Source: an uncultured Clostridia bacterium (GTDB taxonomy: Bacteria; Bacillota; Clostridia; Lachnospirales; Cellulosilyticaceae). From it: a stretch of 36,237 nt of DNA. The stretch is taken from the NCBI GenBank assembly GCA_937981575.1, contig CALJNR010000070.1:1-36237 (forward strand), given 5' to 3'. A program made the position numbers and the translations under genes. The notes under the pieces were generated by a model. The model was not told where the DNA came from. It saw only the letters and a program-made list of their open reading frames with translations, and did not search any database. Shown in pieces: positions 7,809 to 15,089 of the stretch (position 1 is the stretch's first letter; each line of letters opens with the position of its first letter).

Positions 7809-8207
7809 ATGAAAAACCGCATTTCAATGCTGCAGTCTTTAATTACTGCTAATGTTTTAGAGCTTTTACTCGTAGGTTTATTATTTTATATATTTTCGAC
7901 TAAAATATTTTTTTTCCCATGGTATACACCCTTATCGAGTTATTTGCTTCTTTATTTTATTATACTGTTTTCAGCTCAGGTTGTTATTCTTTTCTATTTA
8001 TGGTTTATGTACGAGAGGCACTTAGCTTATAAAAGTTCATTTATTATAGCGGCTGTTAATTTAGGTATTATCCTTTTTATGTTTCTCATTGCTATAAACA
8101 GTATGCTTTTTTTTAACATTTTTTCTATTTTTTGTGCTGTGTTAGAAGGGTCTTTATTTATATATCTTACCGCCCTCACTATTAAACTGATTAAAAATAA
8201 TTGCTAG
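7809..8207 (+). CDS. Small integral membrane protein, unknown
   Basis: A 132-residue, very hydrophobic protein with four likely transmembrane segments (roughly residues 10-30, 44-66, 76-98 and 103-125) and a short cytoplasmic basic end (KLIKNNC). No family was recognised. The start has GGAGG ten bases before the ATG. It lies 30 bases after the SseB-domain gene and 47 bases before the nuclease-like gene, so the three probably share a transcript. The aromatic-rich loop 'FFFPWYTPLSSY' between segments one and two is likely outside or at the membrane face. Confidence 0.65.
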   Translation: MKNRISMLQSLITANVLELLLVGLLFYIFSTKIFFFPWYTPLSSYLLLYFIILFSAQVVILFYLWFMYERHLAYKSSFIIAAVNLGIILFMFLIAINSMLFFNIFSIFCAVLEGSLFIYLTALTIKLIKNNC

Positions 8208-8254
8208 TTTATTAATCTAATTTCTACAATATTGCATTTAAGGATGTGACTCTG

Positions 8255-9052
8255 ATGAAGGATCTCTTGTTAGAACTACAAAATCTTATTCATAAAGCAA
8301 CTGCTGACTATCAAAATCGAATATGGCTTCGGTACGATATTTACTGCTCTCAATTCAATAAACTGCTCCTTATGGCTAAAGCCTATCTAAAAGACGTTGC
8401 AATAGCACCAATTGATCGAACTGCTACTAAGAAAAGTCATAATAAACAAGGGCAGTTTGAGGCATATGATATGCTTGCAGAGCGTGTTAAACTGAAGGAA
8501 GTCATCGATAGAGCTAACAGTCTTCTTGAACTCTTAATGACGTTTCTCGTTCCTGCTACAGGTACTTCCTCAGCTCCTGCAATAGTACCAGCAGCTAATG
8601 CTGAGGCGGATGTTGAATTAGTATGTAATAAATTTTGCTCTGTTGTAAGAGAGCTTAGAAGACGTTCAGAGAAAGGAACCTTGTTGGAGATTGATACAAA
8701 CTGTGATGCGATTTACCTATTTAAAGCTCTTCTTCGCTTATATTTTGATTCCTTAGTCGAAGATTCTTGGCAAACCTCTCTTAATAATACAGAGCGGGCT
8801 CTTTTAATAAGAACAGAAAGGATTGTTCTGCTTGTCAGAAAAACCCATCGTAATCTTACAGACCAGATTCTTATCAATGAACTGACTGATGCAATTAATT
8901 ATTATAGTCAAACAAATGAATATACCTCTCTGATATACTTTATTTATGATCCTGATCTTCGGATTTCTCAGCCTGCATATCTTGAAAGTCAATTGATGAG
9001 TCTTGATACCAAAGAACTTTCTGTAAAGATTTTTATTAGGCCCCTAAGCTGA
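8255..9052 (+). CDS. DpnII/MboI-type nuclease-like protein, apparently inactive
   Basis: A 265-residue protein. Residues about 120-263 follow the layout I remember for the REase_DpnII-MboI (PD-(D/E)XK) domain: 'FCSVVRELRRR', 'LFKALLRLYFDSLVEDSW', 'TERIVLLVRKTHRNLTD', 'ELTDAINYYSQTNEYTSLIY' continuing into FIYDPDLRI, and 'LSVKIFIRP'. In that family the active site is D in 'sRmDFLL' and E-x-K in 'ivvEvKktR'. The aligned residues here are Ala182, Leu193 and Arg195, so all three catalytic positions look lost while the fold signature remains. The first 100 residues are mostly helical, followed by an Ala/Pro linker (about 100-117). No methyltransferase is nearby. ATG 8255 has AAGGA ten bases upstream; the GTG at 8246 is too close to it. 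Family assignment is from memory. Confidence 0.65.
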   Translation: MKDLLLELQNLIHKATADYQNRIWLRYDIYCSQFNKLLLMAKAYLKDVAIAPIDRTATKKSHNKQGQFEAYDMLAERVKLKEVIDRANSLLELLMTFLVPATGTSSAPAIVPAANAEADVELVCNKFCSVVRELRRRSEKGTLLEIDTNCDAIYLFKALLRLYFDSLVEDSWQTSLNNTERALLIRTERIVLLVRKTHRNLTDQILINELTDAINYYSQTNEYTSLIYFIYDPDLRISQPAYLESQLMSLDTKELSVKIFIRPLS

Positions 9053-9130
9053 TTTTATGGCTCAAAAGCTGGCTTACATAAAGTCCTTATTTTATAATTT
9101 TATAATAGATGCTAACCTATTTATCGGCAT

Positions 9131-9176
9131 AAAAAAACAGATACCACTAGTTATTAGTACGGTATCTGCTTTTTTA
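9131..9176. terminator. Bidirectional terminator between convergent genes
   Basis: CAGATACC (9138-9145) pairs with GGTATCTG (9161-9168), with a further inner ACTA/TAGT pairing. Seven A residues lie to the left and a T run to the right. It can end the nuclease-like gene on + and the parA-parB-DUF4446 operon on -; the latter's last gene ends next to it at 9177. Confidence 0.85.
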
Positions 9177-9680
9177 TTACTCACTTTTGCCCTGTATTGC
9201 TTTTTGAAGGGCTTGTTCTTCTTCTTCTGAAAGTGTATAAGTTGATTTTCCGTTTTGGACAGGCTTTGCATAAGTATATGAGCCATCCCTGCTATAAATA
9301 CCATTAAGTACAACACCATCATTTTGCTTATCTAATAACGCTACAGTAAATGATAGGTCTGCTCCTGCATTAGCAATTGCTTTATATCTAACTACTCCTA
9401 CCTTTTGAATACAAAGTTCTTGAATTCTCTCTATTTCTTTAATAGATGTGAAGAGGTCTTTTTCATTTTGAAGCAAATTATTAAGCTTTTTTGTATATTG
9501 AACAAGAAGTTCTTCTAAATCTAAATTATCTTTTGACATGAATTTTTCATATCTTTTTTGGACTTTTCTTAGCTTATTAAAATTAATAATAACCATGATA
9601 AGCAGTAATAAAACAAGGGCAATTAACCCTGCTACAATATATAGTAAGTTATTATTGAGTAATACAATCATTTCTTCCAT
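9177..9680 (-). CDS. DUF4446 family membrane-anchored protein
   Basis: A 167-residue protein with one N-terminal transmembrane helix (about residues 10-32), a coiled-coil-like charged region (35-85), and the conserved DUF4446 core 'GADLSFTVALLDKQNDGVVL' through 'SIYSRDGSYTYAKP'-like sequence (here GIYSRDGSYTYAKPV) and 'YTLSEEEEQAL'. The family is found next to parB in many Clostridia; its function is unknown. It follows parB after 45 bases and is the last gene before the terminator at 9131-9176. The start could be 9680 (ATG after AAGG) or the ATG nine bases downstream (9671), which has GGAAG before it. Confidence 0.85.
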   Translation of the reverse strand: MEEMIVLLNNNLLYIVAGLIALVLLLLIMVIINFNKLRKVQKRYEKFMSKDNLDLEELLVQYTKKLNNLLQNEKDLFTSIKEIERIQELCIQKVGVVRYKAIANAGADLSFTVALLDKQNDGVVLNGIYSRDGSYTYAKPVQNGKSTYTLSEEEEQALQKAIQGKSE

Positions 9681-9725
9681 TGACCTTAACCAGCTTTCCT
9701 TAAGTATTGATTATAATTATACTTT

Positions 9726-10586
9726 TTACCTTTGATTCACATTCATAAGTTCAATAATTCTTCCTAACTCATCTTCTGAATAATATTCTATTTCTATTTT
9801 GCCCTTTTTTGCTCCTTTAGAAATAGTAACCTTCGTTCCTAAAATTCTTTGCATATTCTCTTGGAGTTCTTTATAAAATGGATTAGGAATTTCTTTGTTT
9901 TTTGTAGATGTACTTTTATTTGATAAAGTTTGAATGTATTTTTCTGTTTCTCTAACACTTAACTTTTTATCAATAATATAGTCTGTAATCTGTCTTTGCA
10001 TTTTTATATCATTTATTGAAAGTATTGCCCTCGCATGACCAAAGCTAATCGCATCTTCTCTTAATTTTTCTTGAACATAAGGTGTTAATTTTAACAGCCT
10101 CATGATATTTGCCACTGCTGGCCTGCTTTTACCAACTTTATCTGCTACTTCTTCTTGCGTAAGATCAAATCTTTCCATAAGAAGACAATAGGCACATGCA
10201 AGTTCCATAGCGTTTAAGTCTTCTCTTTGTATATTTTCAATTAACGCAACTTCCAATGATTCCTGATCATTGAAGTCCTTAATAATAATCGGAATTTCAG
10301 TAAGTCCCGCCATACGAGACGCCCTATATCTTCTTTCCCCTGCAACTATTTCATATCTACCATTCTTTTCTCTTACAATAAGTGGTTGAAGTATTCCATG
10401 CTCTTTGATTGATGCACTTAACTCCTGGAGTTCTTCCTCACTAAATCTCTTTCTGGGTTGTCCAAAGTTTGGATCTATTTCATTTATGTCAACTGTCCTA
10501 ATAGCTCCTTCTTTTGTCTCTCCTGCAGTGAGTATCTCATCGGATAAAAGTGCATTAAGTCCTTTTCCTAAACCTCTTTGTTTCAT
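9726..10586 (-). CDS. parB: Chromosome partitioning protein ParB/Spo0J
   Basis: A 286-residue CTP-dependent DNA clamp that loads at parS. It begins with GLGKGLNALL, the short motif through which ParB proteins stimulate ParA ATPase. The N-terminal CTP-binding domain includes GERRYRASR, followed by the helix-turn-helix 'LTQEEVADKVGKSRPAVANI' and a C-terminal dimerisation domain ending in 'GKIEIEYYSEDELGRIIELM'. At the positions that separate parS from NBS binding it has Arg (of GKSRP) and Gly (of FGHAR), the parS type, unlike the Noc protein at 17116. Its ATG lies one base after the parA stop, so the two are coupled. A consensus parS is at 11504. Confidence 0.95.
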   Translation of the reverse strand: MKQRGLGKGLNALLSDEILTAGETKEGAIRTVDINEIDPNFGQPRKRFSEEELQELSASIKEHGILQPLIVREKNGRYEIVAGERRYRASRMAGLTEIPIIIKDFNDQESLEVALIENIQREDLNAMELACAYCLLMERFDLTQEEVADKVGKSRPAVANIMRLLKLTPYVQEKLREDAISFGHARAILSINDIKMQRQITDYIIDKKLSVRETEKYIQTLSNKSTSTKNKEIPNPFYKELQENMQRILGTKVTISKGAKKGKIEIEYYSEDELGRIIELMNVNQR

Positions 10587-10587
10587 T

Positions 10588-11352
10588 TTATTTGTTCCTT
10601 TCTATAAATTCTGCTGCAAGCTCTCTATATTGTTCAGATCCTTTTGATTTTGTATCATAACTAATACAGGACATCCCAAAACTAGGTGCTTCACTTAGTC
10701 TTACACTTCTTGTAATTTTAGTATTGTAGATCAGATTACTAAAATGATTTTGCACTTCTTTCACTACTTGAAACGAAAGATTTGTTCTACTGTCATACAT
10801 CGTAAAGAGTATTCCCTCTAATACAAGCTTAGCGTTTGTATTCTTTTTCACAAGCCCTATAGTTTGTACTAACTGCGACAGTCCTTCCAAAGCATAATAC
10901 TCACATTGCATTGGAATAAGTACTGAATCTGATGCAGTTAAGGCATTAATTGTAAGGATATTTACTGCCGGTGGACAATCTATTAATATGTAATCATAAT
11001 CTTCTTTTAGTGTATCCAGCTGCTTTTTTAGTATGAATTCTCTTTGTTTGGTATTCACTAATTCAACCTCTGTACCAGCTAAATTCATGTTTGAAGGAAT
11101 AACATCTATTTTTTCATGTTTTGCATGTTCAATAACACTTTTTATTGCTTCATTATTAACTAAAACGTCGTATATTGTAGATTTTACTTGATTTTTTAAT
11201 ATACCACACCCACTGGTTGCATTTCCTTGTGGATCAATATCAACTATTAGAATTCTATACTTTTGTTCTGTTAATGCAGCTGCTAGATTAATAACAGTCG
11301 TGGTTTTTCCTACTCCTCCTTTTTGGTTTACAATTGCTATTATTTTACCCAT
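10588..11352 (-). CDS. parA: Chromosome partitioning ATPase ParA/Soj
   Basis: A 254-residue Walker-type ATPase with the deviant P-loop KGGVGKTT (residues 10-17), 'DIDPQGNATSGCG' (Walker A') and 'YDYILIDCPPA' (Walker B), all typical of Soj. Soj works with Spo0J in origin segregation and modulates DnaA in Bacillus. The short length without an N-terminal helix-turn-helix is that of chromosomal rather than most plasmid ParA proteins. GAAGGAG before the ATG supports the start. It heads the operon parA-parB-DUF4446, about 14 kb left of oriC and separated from the noc-rsmG block by argS and other genes, unlike the compact Bacillus order. Confidence 0.95.
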   Translation of the reverse strand: MGKIIAIVNQKGGVGKTTTVINLAAALTEQKYRILIVDIDPQGNATSGCGILKNQVKSTIYDVLVNNEAIKSVIEHAKHEKIDVIPSNMNLAGTEVELVNTKQREFILKKQLDTLKEDYDYILIDCPPAVNILTINALTASDSVLIPMQCEYYALEGLSQLVQTIGLVKKNTNAKLVLEGILFTMYDSRTNLSFQVVKEVQNHFSNLIYNTKITRSVRLSEAPSFGMSCISYDTKSKGSEQYRELAAEFIERNK

Positions 11353-11503
11353 ATTGTTCTCCTTCTGACTACTTTCTTTAAATAGAGTATACCATATACT
11401 TATTTTTTTATAAACTAATTTTCACTTTTTACCTTTAATACCATGTATAATTCTTGTATTTCTTAATATATTTAATACATATCCATAATGTGCAAGGTAT
11501 GAT

Positions 11504-11519
11504 TGTTTCACGTGAAACA
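11504..11519. promoter_or_regulatory. parS: parS centromere site
   Basis: TGTTTCACGTGAAACA is a perfect 16-bp palindrome and an exact match to the ParB/Spo0J loading site. It lies in the 180-base gap between parA (-) and the membrane protein gene at 11533 (+). It ends 13 bases before that gene's start, so ParB loading here may also affect its expression. Confidence 0.97.
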
Positions 11520-11532
11520 CTTAGGAGGAAAT

Positions 11533-12042
11533 ATGTTTAGAACATCTCAAATAATTTATAACAGTGTTAAAATATTGTTCGTCATTTATTTTGTTTACTG
11601 CGTTATCTTTATGGTTCAGCATATCTTTATCCCAGACATAGGAGAAGTAAATATCGAAAGCAAATCATCATTGAAGGATCCTGAAATAAAAGAAATCACG
11701 TTGAGAAGTACTCATTCATCCTTATCAAAGTATTATATCTTTATTTATGAGGAAGATGAAAAAAATAACTGGATATACTTTGTCCATCAATATTATGATA
11801 AACAACGGCAGGCAATAATTGATAAGTTCTTGCCTAAAAATACTATGAAATATATTTTAATCGAAGGAAGTAAAAAAAATACTTCTTTTACATTTCAGAT
11901 TAAACCTAAATACCCAATTAACTATATAGCGCGAAAAAAAAGTACTTTTCATGCTATATACGTAGTTCCATATAAAATACCTCCATTCCCTGAATTTTAC
12001 TATTGTAAACATAGTGTTTTTTATATAGATGCATTAAGATAA
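11533..12042 (+). CDS. Unrecognised membrane-anchored protein next to parS
   Basis: A 169-residue protein with one N-terminal transmembrane helix (about residues 12-32, 'VKILFVIYFVYCVIFMVQHIF') and a basic, aromatic-rich remainder that should lie outside the cytoplasm. It has no signal-peptide cleavage site and no recognised domain. The region 'STFHAIYVVPYKIPPFPEFY' near the end is notable for its prolines and tyrosines. I chose ATG 11533 with AGGAGG six bases upstream. A longer frame from TTG 11503 would translate parS itself (MFHVKH...), a common artefact. It is followed after 12 bases by the larger membrane protein gene, so the two form an operon. Confidence 0.6.
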   Translation: MFRTSQIIYNSVKILFVIYFVYCVIFMVQHIFIPDIGEVNIESKSSLKDPEIKEITLRSTHSSLSKYYIFIYEEDEKNNWIYFVHQYYDKQRQAIIDKFLPKNTMKYILIEGSKKNTSFTFQIKPKYPINYIARKKSTFHAIYVVPYKIPPFPEFYYCKHSVFYIDALR

Positions 12043-12054
12043 AGGAGAAAAATT

Positions 12055-13653
12055 ATGAAGTACATTTTAATTTTTGGCATCATTCTTCAAATGCTGCTTC
12101 TAGTTTACAAAAATCATGATGAATATGAACAGTTTTATATATTTAAATGCATGCTTTATCTCTTTGCAAGTACAGTACATTCAGTAATTATAACTATTAC
12201 ACTTCCGCTTGGAGCACTTATAATGGGGGCAATCTACTTAACAGAAAAGAAAAATCGGCCTATCAAATTAAAACTAATAATCAGTGGAGTAATAATAGTA
12301 ATACTAAGTTCTATGAGTTATAAAGACATTAGTATTCCTCTTCAAAAGTTATATCTTTATAATATCAATTCAGATGCACAAACAATCGAAGTATATACTA
12401 ATAGTAGTTCATCTAAAAAGTACTTATTTAATATAACAAATAAAGAGGATATATCTAGATGGACAGAAATACTTAAAAAAAGCAAAGCTTATTCTTTGTG
12501 GGATTATAAAGTAATCCCTGAGAATAACGGTTACCTACTTGAATTTCATTTTCCAACTAAAACAGTACCGATCATTGTTACACCATCAGCATCAAATTTG
12601 CCTAATGTGTTTATTGGTGAAAAACTAATATCTTATACAAACACAATGCTTCCGGATCTAGTTAATTCTGTCTTTAATATTAAACCTGTATCACTATTAA
12701 TAAAGACCAATAACGTCGAAATAAAAGACAGCAGTATCATGTCTGACCTCTGGCAAGAAATTCTATGGCCGCGAGAAATGAATAACTCATCTAAAAAAAC
12801 CAATGTAGAATTAAACAGTGTGCTACTGCTTAGCCAAAACCAGAAATTAAATATCACCTTTTCAAGAGACTTTAGATACATGAAAATTGATGATCATAAA
12901 GTTCTACAACTTTCTGAATACCTAAGTAATAGAATAAGTGAGCAATATATACTTTCTCAGTTAGAGGAAGTTGAAAAGCATAATGAGTACTCACCGGCAC
13001 ATATTCATACCCCTCCTAGGCACACTGTAAGTTATTCTATTGAATTAGATGATACCCGAAAATACTATGGACTTTATGCATCTGATGAGATTAAAAATAC
13101 AAAGGTGCTGCTTCATAATGTTTCATCAGCTGAAAGTGAATATTTTATTCTTAAATCACCTTATATACTTCTATTAGATGAAAAGCTTCCATCACAATAT
13201 TATTTAATGCTGGTTAATCAAAACATTCCTAACAAACATCGTTATATAGAAAAAGGTAAAAATATCTCATCTAACTCTATAGCATTGTGTCCTAATAACA
13301 TCAAATTTACCTATACTATTACCGGTGAAGAATCAAATACACTTTACTTAGTCAATAATTATTACGATACTCCAACCGTAATAGCTACTGGAAATATATT
13401 AGACTCACTATTTCTATCAGAAAAGTATATCGTTTTTACACTGACACTTGATGATACGAACTTACTTTGTATTTATGATACAACTTTATCAAAAACAGTG
13501 AAATATATTAGGGTCTCTGGCTCTATACATATGATAAAAGTAGAAAATAACACCATATACTTTTCAATACAAATCCAGGAAAAAAATAGGTTAAAGGAGG
13601 GCATATTTATATTAGATTCTGAGCTTAAAATAAAAAAACTAAAAACCCGTTAA
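12055..13653 (+). CDS. Unrecognised membrane protein with large external domain
   Basis: A 532-residue protein. There are three predicted transmembrane helices (about residues 1-17, 34-62 and 71-92), then some 440 residues that should be extracytoplasmic. The last 200 residues alternate short hydrophobic beta strands with Asp/Asn/Ser turns ('NTLYLVNNYYDTPTVIATGN', 'SEKYIVFTLTLDDTNLLCIY', 'NNTIYFSIQI'), which suggests a beta-propeller-like fold, but no family was recognised. AAAGGAG precedes the ATG, 12 bases after the previous stop. Codon usage is AT-rich like the neighbours. The gene is read against the fork and ends at the perfect inverted repeat 13665-13726. Confidence 0.6.
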   Translation: MKYILIFGIILQMLLLVYKNHDEYEQFYIFKCMLYLFASTVHSVIITITLPLGALIMGAIYLTEKKNRPIKLKLIISGVIIVILSSMSYKDISIPLQKLYLYNINSDAQTIEVYTNSSSSKKYLFNITNKEDISRWTEILKKSKAYSLWDYKVIPENNGYLLEFHFPTKTVPIIVTPSASNLPNVFIGEKLISYTNTMLPDLVNSVFNIKPVSLLIKTNNVEIKDSSIMSDLWQEILWPREMNNSSKKTNVELNSVLLLSQNQKLNITFSRDFRYMKIDDHKVLQLSEYLSNRISEQYILSQLEEVEKHNEYSPAHIHTPPRHTVSYSIELDDTRKYYGLYASDEIKNTKVLLHNVSSAESEYFILKSPYILLLDEKLPSQYYLMLVNQNIPNKHRYIEKGKNISSNSIALCPNNIKFTYTITGEESNTLYLVNNYYDTPTVIATGNILDSLFLSEKYIVFTLTLDDTNLLCIYDTTLSKTVKYIRVSGSIHMIKVENNTIYFSIQIQEKNRLKEGIFILDSELKIKKLKTR

Positions 13654-13664
13654 AAACTTAAATA

Positions 13665-13726
13665 AAATGCACTCTTTTGGGATGGAGATATAATAGGATA
13701 TATCTCCATCCCAAAAGAGTGCATTT
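13665..13726. terminator. Perfect 28-bp inverted repeat, bidirectional terminator
   Basis: Arms at 13665-13692 and 13699-13726 are exact reverse complements over 28 bases, with a six-base loop. It sits between two convergent genes and begins and ends with AAAT/ATTT. It should work as a terminator both ways, but such length without a mismatch is unusual for one. Confidence 0.85.
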
Positions 13727-13737
13727 AAATAATGATT

Positions 13738-13956
13738 TTAATCATTATCAATTTTAAACTCATCTTCTAGGTCATTTTCTCTATAACTATAGTCCTCGTC
13801 ATACTTTTCATCATATTCTCCATAATACTCTTCAAATACTTCATACCCGTCTTCATATTCATCTATTTCATCATATTCAAGAAAATATCCGCACTCTCTG
13901 CATTCATATCCATCTCCAACATCGATAAGCCTTCCTAAACACATTGCACATTTCAT
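13738..13956 (-). CDS. Small zinc-ribbon protein with acidic tail
   Basis: A 72-residue protein. Two CxxC pairs (CAMC at residues 3-6 and CREC at about 19-22, with a G-Y-E before the second) form a zinc ribbon. The remaining 50 residues are almost entirely Asp, Glu and Tyr with short repeats (YDEIDEYEDGYEVFEEYYGE). The acidic tail could mimic nucleic acid or hold a basic partner; this is inference. Start ATG 13956 has GAGGGA just upstream; the GTG at 13977 would add seven residues and lacks a ribosome-binding site. No family was recognised beyond the ribbon. Confidence 0.7.
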   Translation of the reverse strand: MKCAMCLGRLIDVGDGYECRECGYFLEYDEIDEYEDGYEVFEEYYGEYDEKYDEDYSYRENDLEDEFKIDND

Positions 13957-14021
13957 ACTGGATCCCTCACAATACACACATATTTAACAAAATACTTATG
14001 TTAAATTATATGTTTTACTTC

Positions 14022-14939
14022 TTATCCAATATGACTGACACCCTTAGGCGTATATACCCTAAGAGCACTTGATAGCACTGAAATATCTAGTGGTAGATTG
14101 GGTCCATGTTCTCCATCTACATCCGTAGAATAATCGTTTTTTACCGCACCATTTTTGATTGATAAATTATTTGTCCTAAAGTATATGACATGGGGATGAT
14201 CGAGGTGCTCACCCTGTAATACCTTAAAAAATAAAGGTGGTATATCATAAAAAAGTACATCTTTAAAACAAATAATGTCAAATAGCCCATCCGATATATC
14301 AGCTTGATGTGCAAGTTTCATGAATCCCCCTGCTCCCTTTCCATTAAATATAAGTACAAGAAAAAATCTATGATTAAAAGCGTGATCAGAAGTTATAACT
14401 TCTAAATCCATAGCCTCAAAATGCTGAAGTGCATCAAATCCTTTTATATAATAAGCTAACTTTCCAAACTTATTCTTTAAATCTATATTTATACTCTGTG
14501 AAACTGAACTTAACGCCCCCATACTGCATACATTAATGAAAAATTTATCATTAGCTTTTCCTACGTCAACAGAACTTAAATGATTTTGCTCAATAATATC
14601 TAAAGCTTTAGGCAGGTGGCATGGAATACCTAATGTATTTGCAAAATCATTTGCAGTTCCTAAGGGTAAAATAGCTAATGGTATGTTTAATCCTTTTTTT
14701 ATCATACCATTAACACATTCATTAACTGTTCCATCCCCTCCTGAAACAATAATCATATCTGTATTATGATGATCTACATTCTCAATAATATAGCTTTCAA
14801 TCGAACCACAAGACTTGCTTCTATATAACTTTAAATTGTAGCCTAGATTTTGAACCCGTGAAGTTATATAGTCTAAATGAAATAAAATATCTTTATGTCC
14901 AGAACAAGGATTATATAATAAAAGAGCTTCTTTATTCAT
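14022..14939 (-). CDS. Diacylglycerol kinase family lipid kinase
   Basis: A 305-residue cytosolic or membrane-associated enzyme of the DagK/YegS/LCB5 family. It has an N-terminal nucleotide-binding part with 'LLYNPCSGHKD' (residues 7-17), SGGDGTVNE (about 65-73) and LGTANDFA (about 92-99). A beta-rich C-terminal domain has 'DISDGLFDI' and 'STDVDGEHG', where Asp and Glu residues normally bind metal and act as base. It should phosphorylate diacylglycerol or a similar lipid; the exact substrate is not determinable. AAGGGG seven bases before the ATG supports the start. It is followed by the zinc-ribbon gene, and separated from argS upstream by the terminator at 15041-15080. Confidence 0.88.
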   Translation of the reverse strand: MNKEALLLYNPCSGHKDILFHLDYITSRVQNLGYNLKLYRSKSCGSIESYIIENVDHHNTDMIIVSGGDGTVNECVNGMIKKGLNIPLAILPLGTANDFANTLGIPCHLPKALDIIEQNHLSSVDVGKANDKFFINVCSMGALSSVSQSINIDLKNKFGKLAYYIKGFDALQHFEAMDLEVITSDHAFNHRFFLVLIFNGKGAGGFMKLAHQADISDGLFDIICFKDVLFYDIPPLFFKVLQGEHLDHPHVIYFRTNNLSIKNGAVKNDYSTDVDGEHGPNLPLDISVLSSALRVYTPKGVSHIG

Positions 14940-15040
14940 TTAGCATCCCCTTATCTCAATTTATAAAGATATATTTATGTAAACCAGTAATATATCTTAT
15001 TAGTTATTATATCCTAAATCCAGCTTTTTTATTGCATACA

Positions 15041-15080
15041 AAAGGCTATAACGTTACTAACTATAAACGTTATAGCCTTT
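15041..15080 (-). terminator. argS terminator
   Basis: Perfect 15-bp arms (15041-15055 and 15066-15080) enclose a ten-base loop; on the - strand the hairpin is followed by TTTT. It begins ten bases after the argS stop codon. Confidence 0.85.
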
Positions 15081-15089
15081 ATATAATAA

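Noticed and set aside
9092..9322. 76-residue frame on the - strand
   Set aside because: It overlaps the DUF4446 gene in another frame and crosses the terminator at 9131-9176.
11503..11532. N-terminal extension MFHVKH... of the gene at 11533
   Set aside because: It is a translation of parS; AGGAGG lies just before ATG 11533, so the shorter start is right.
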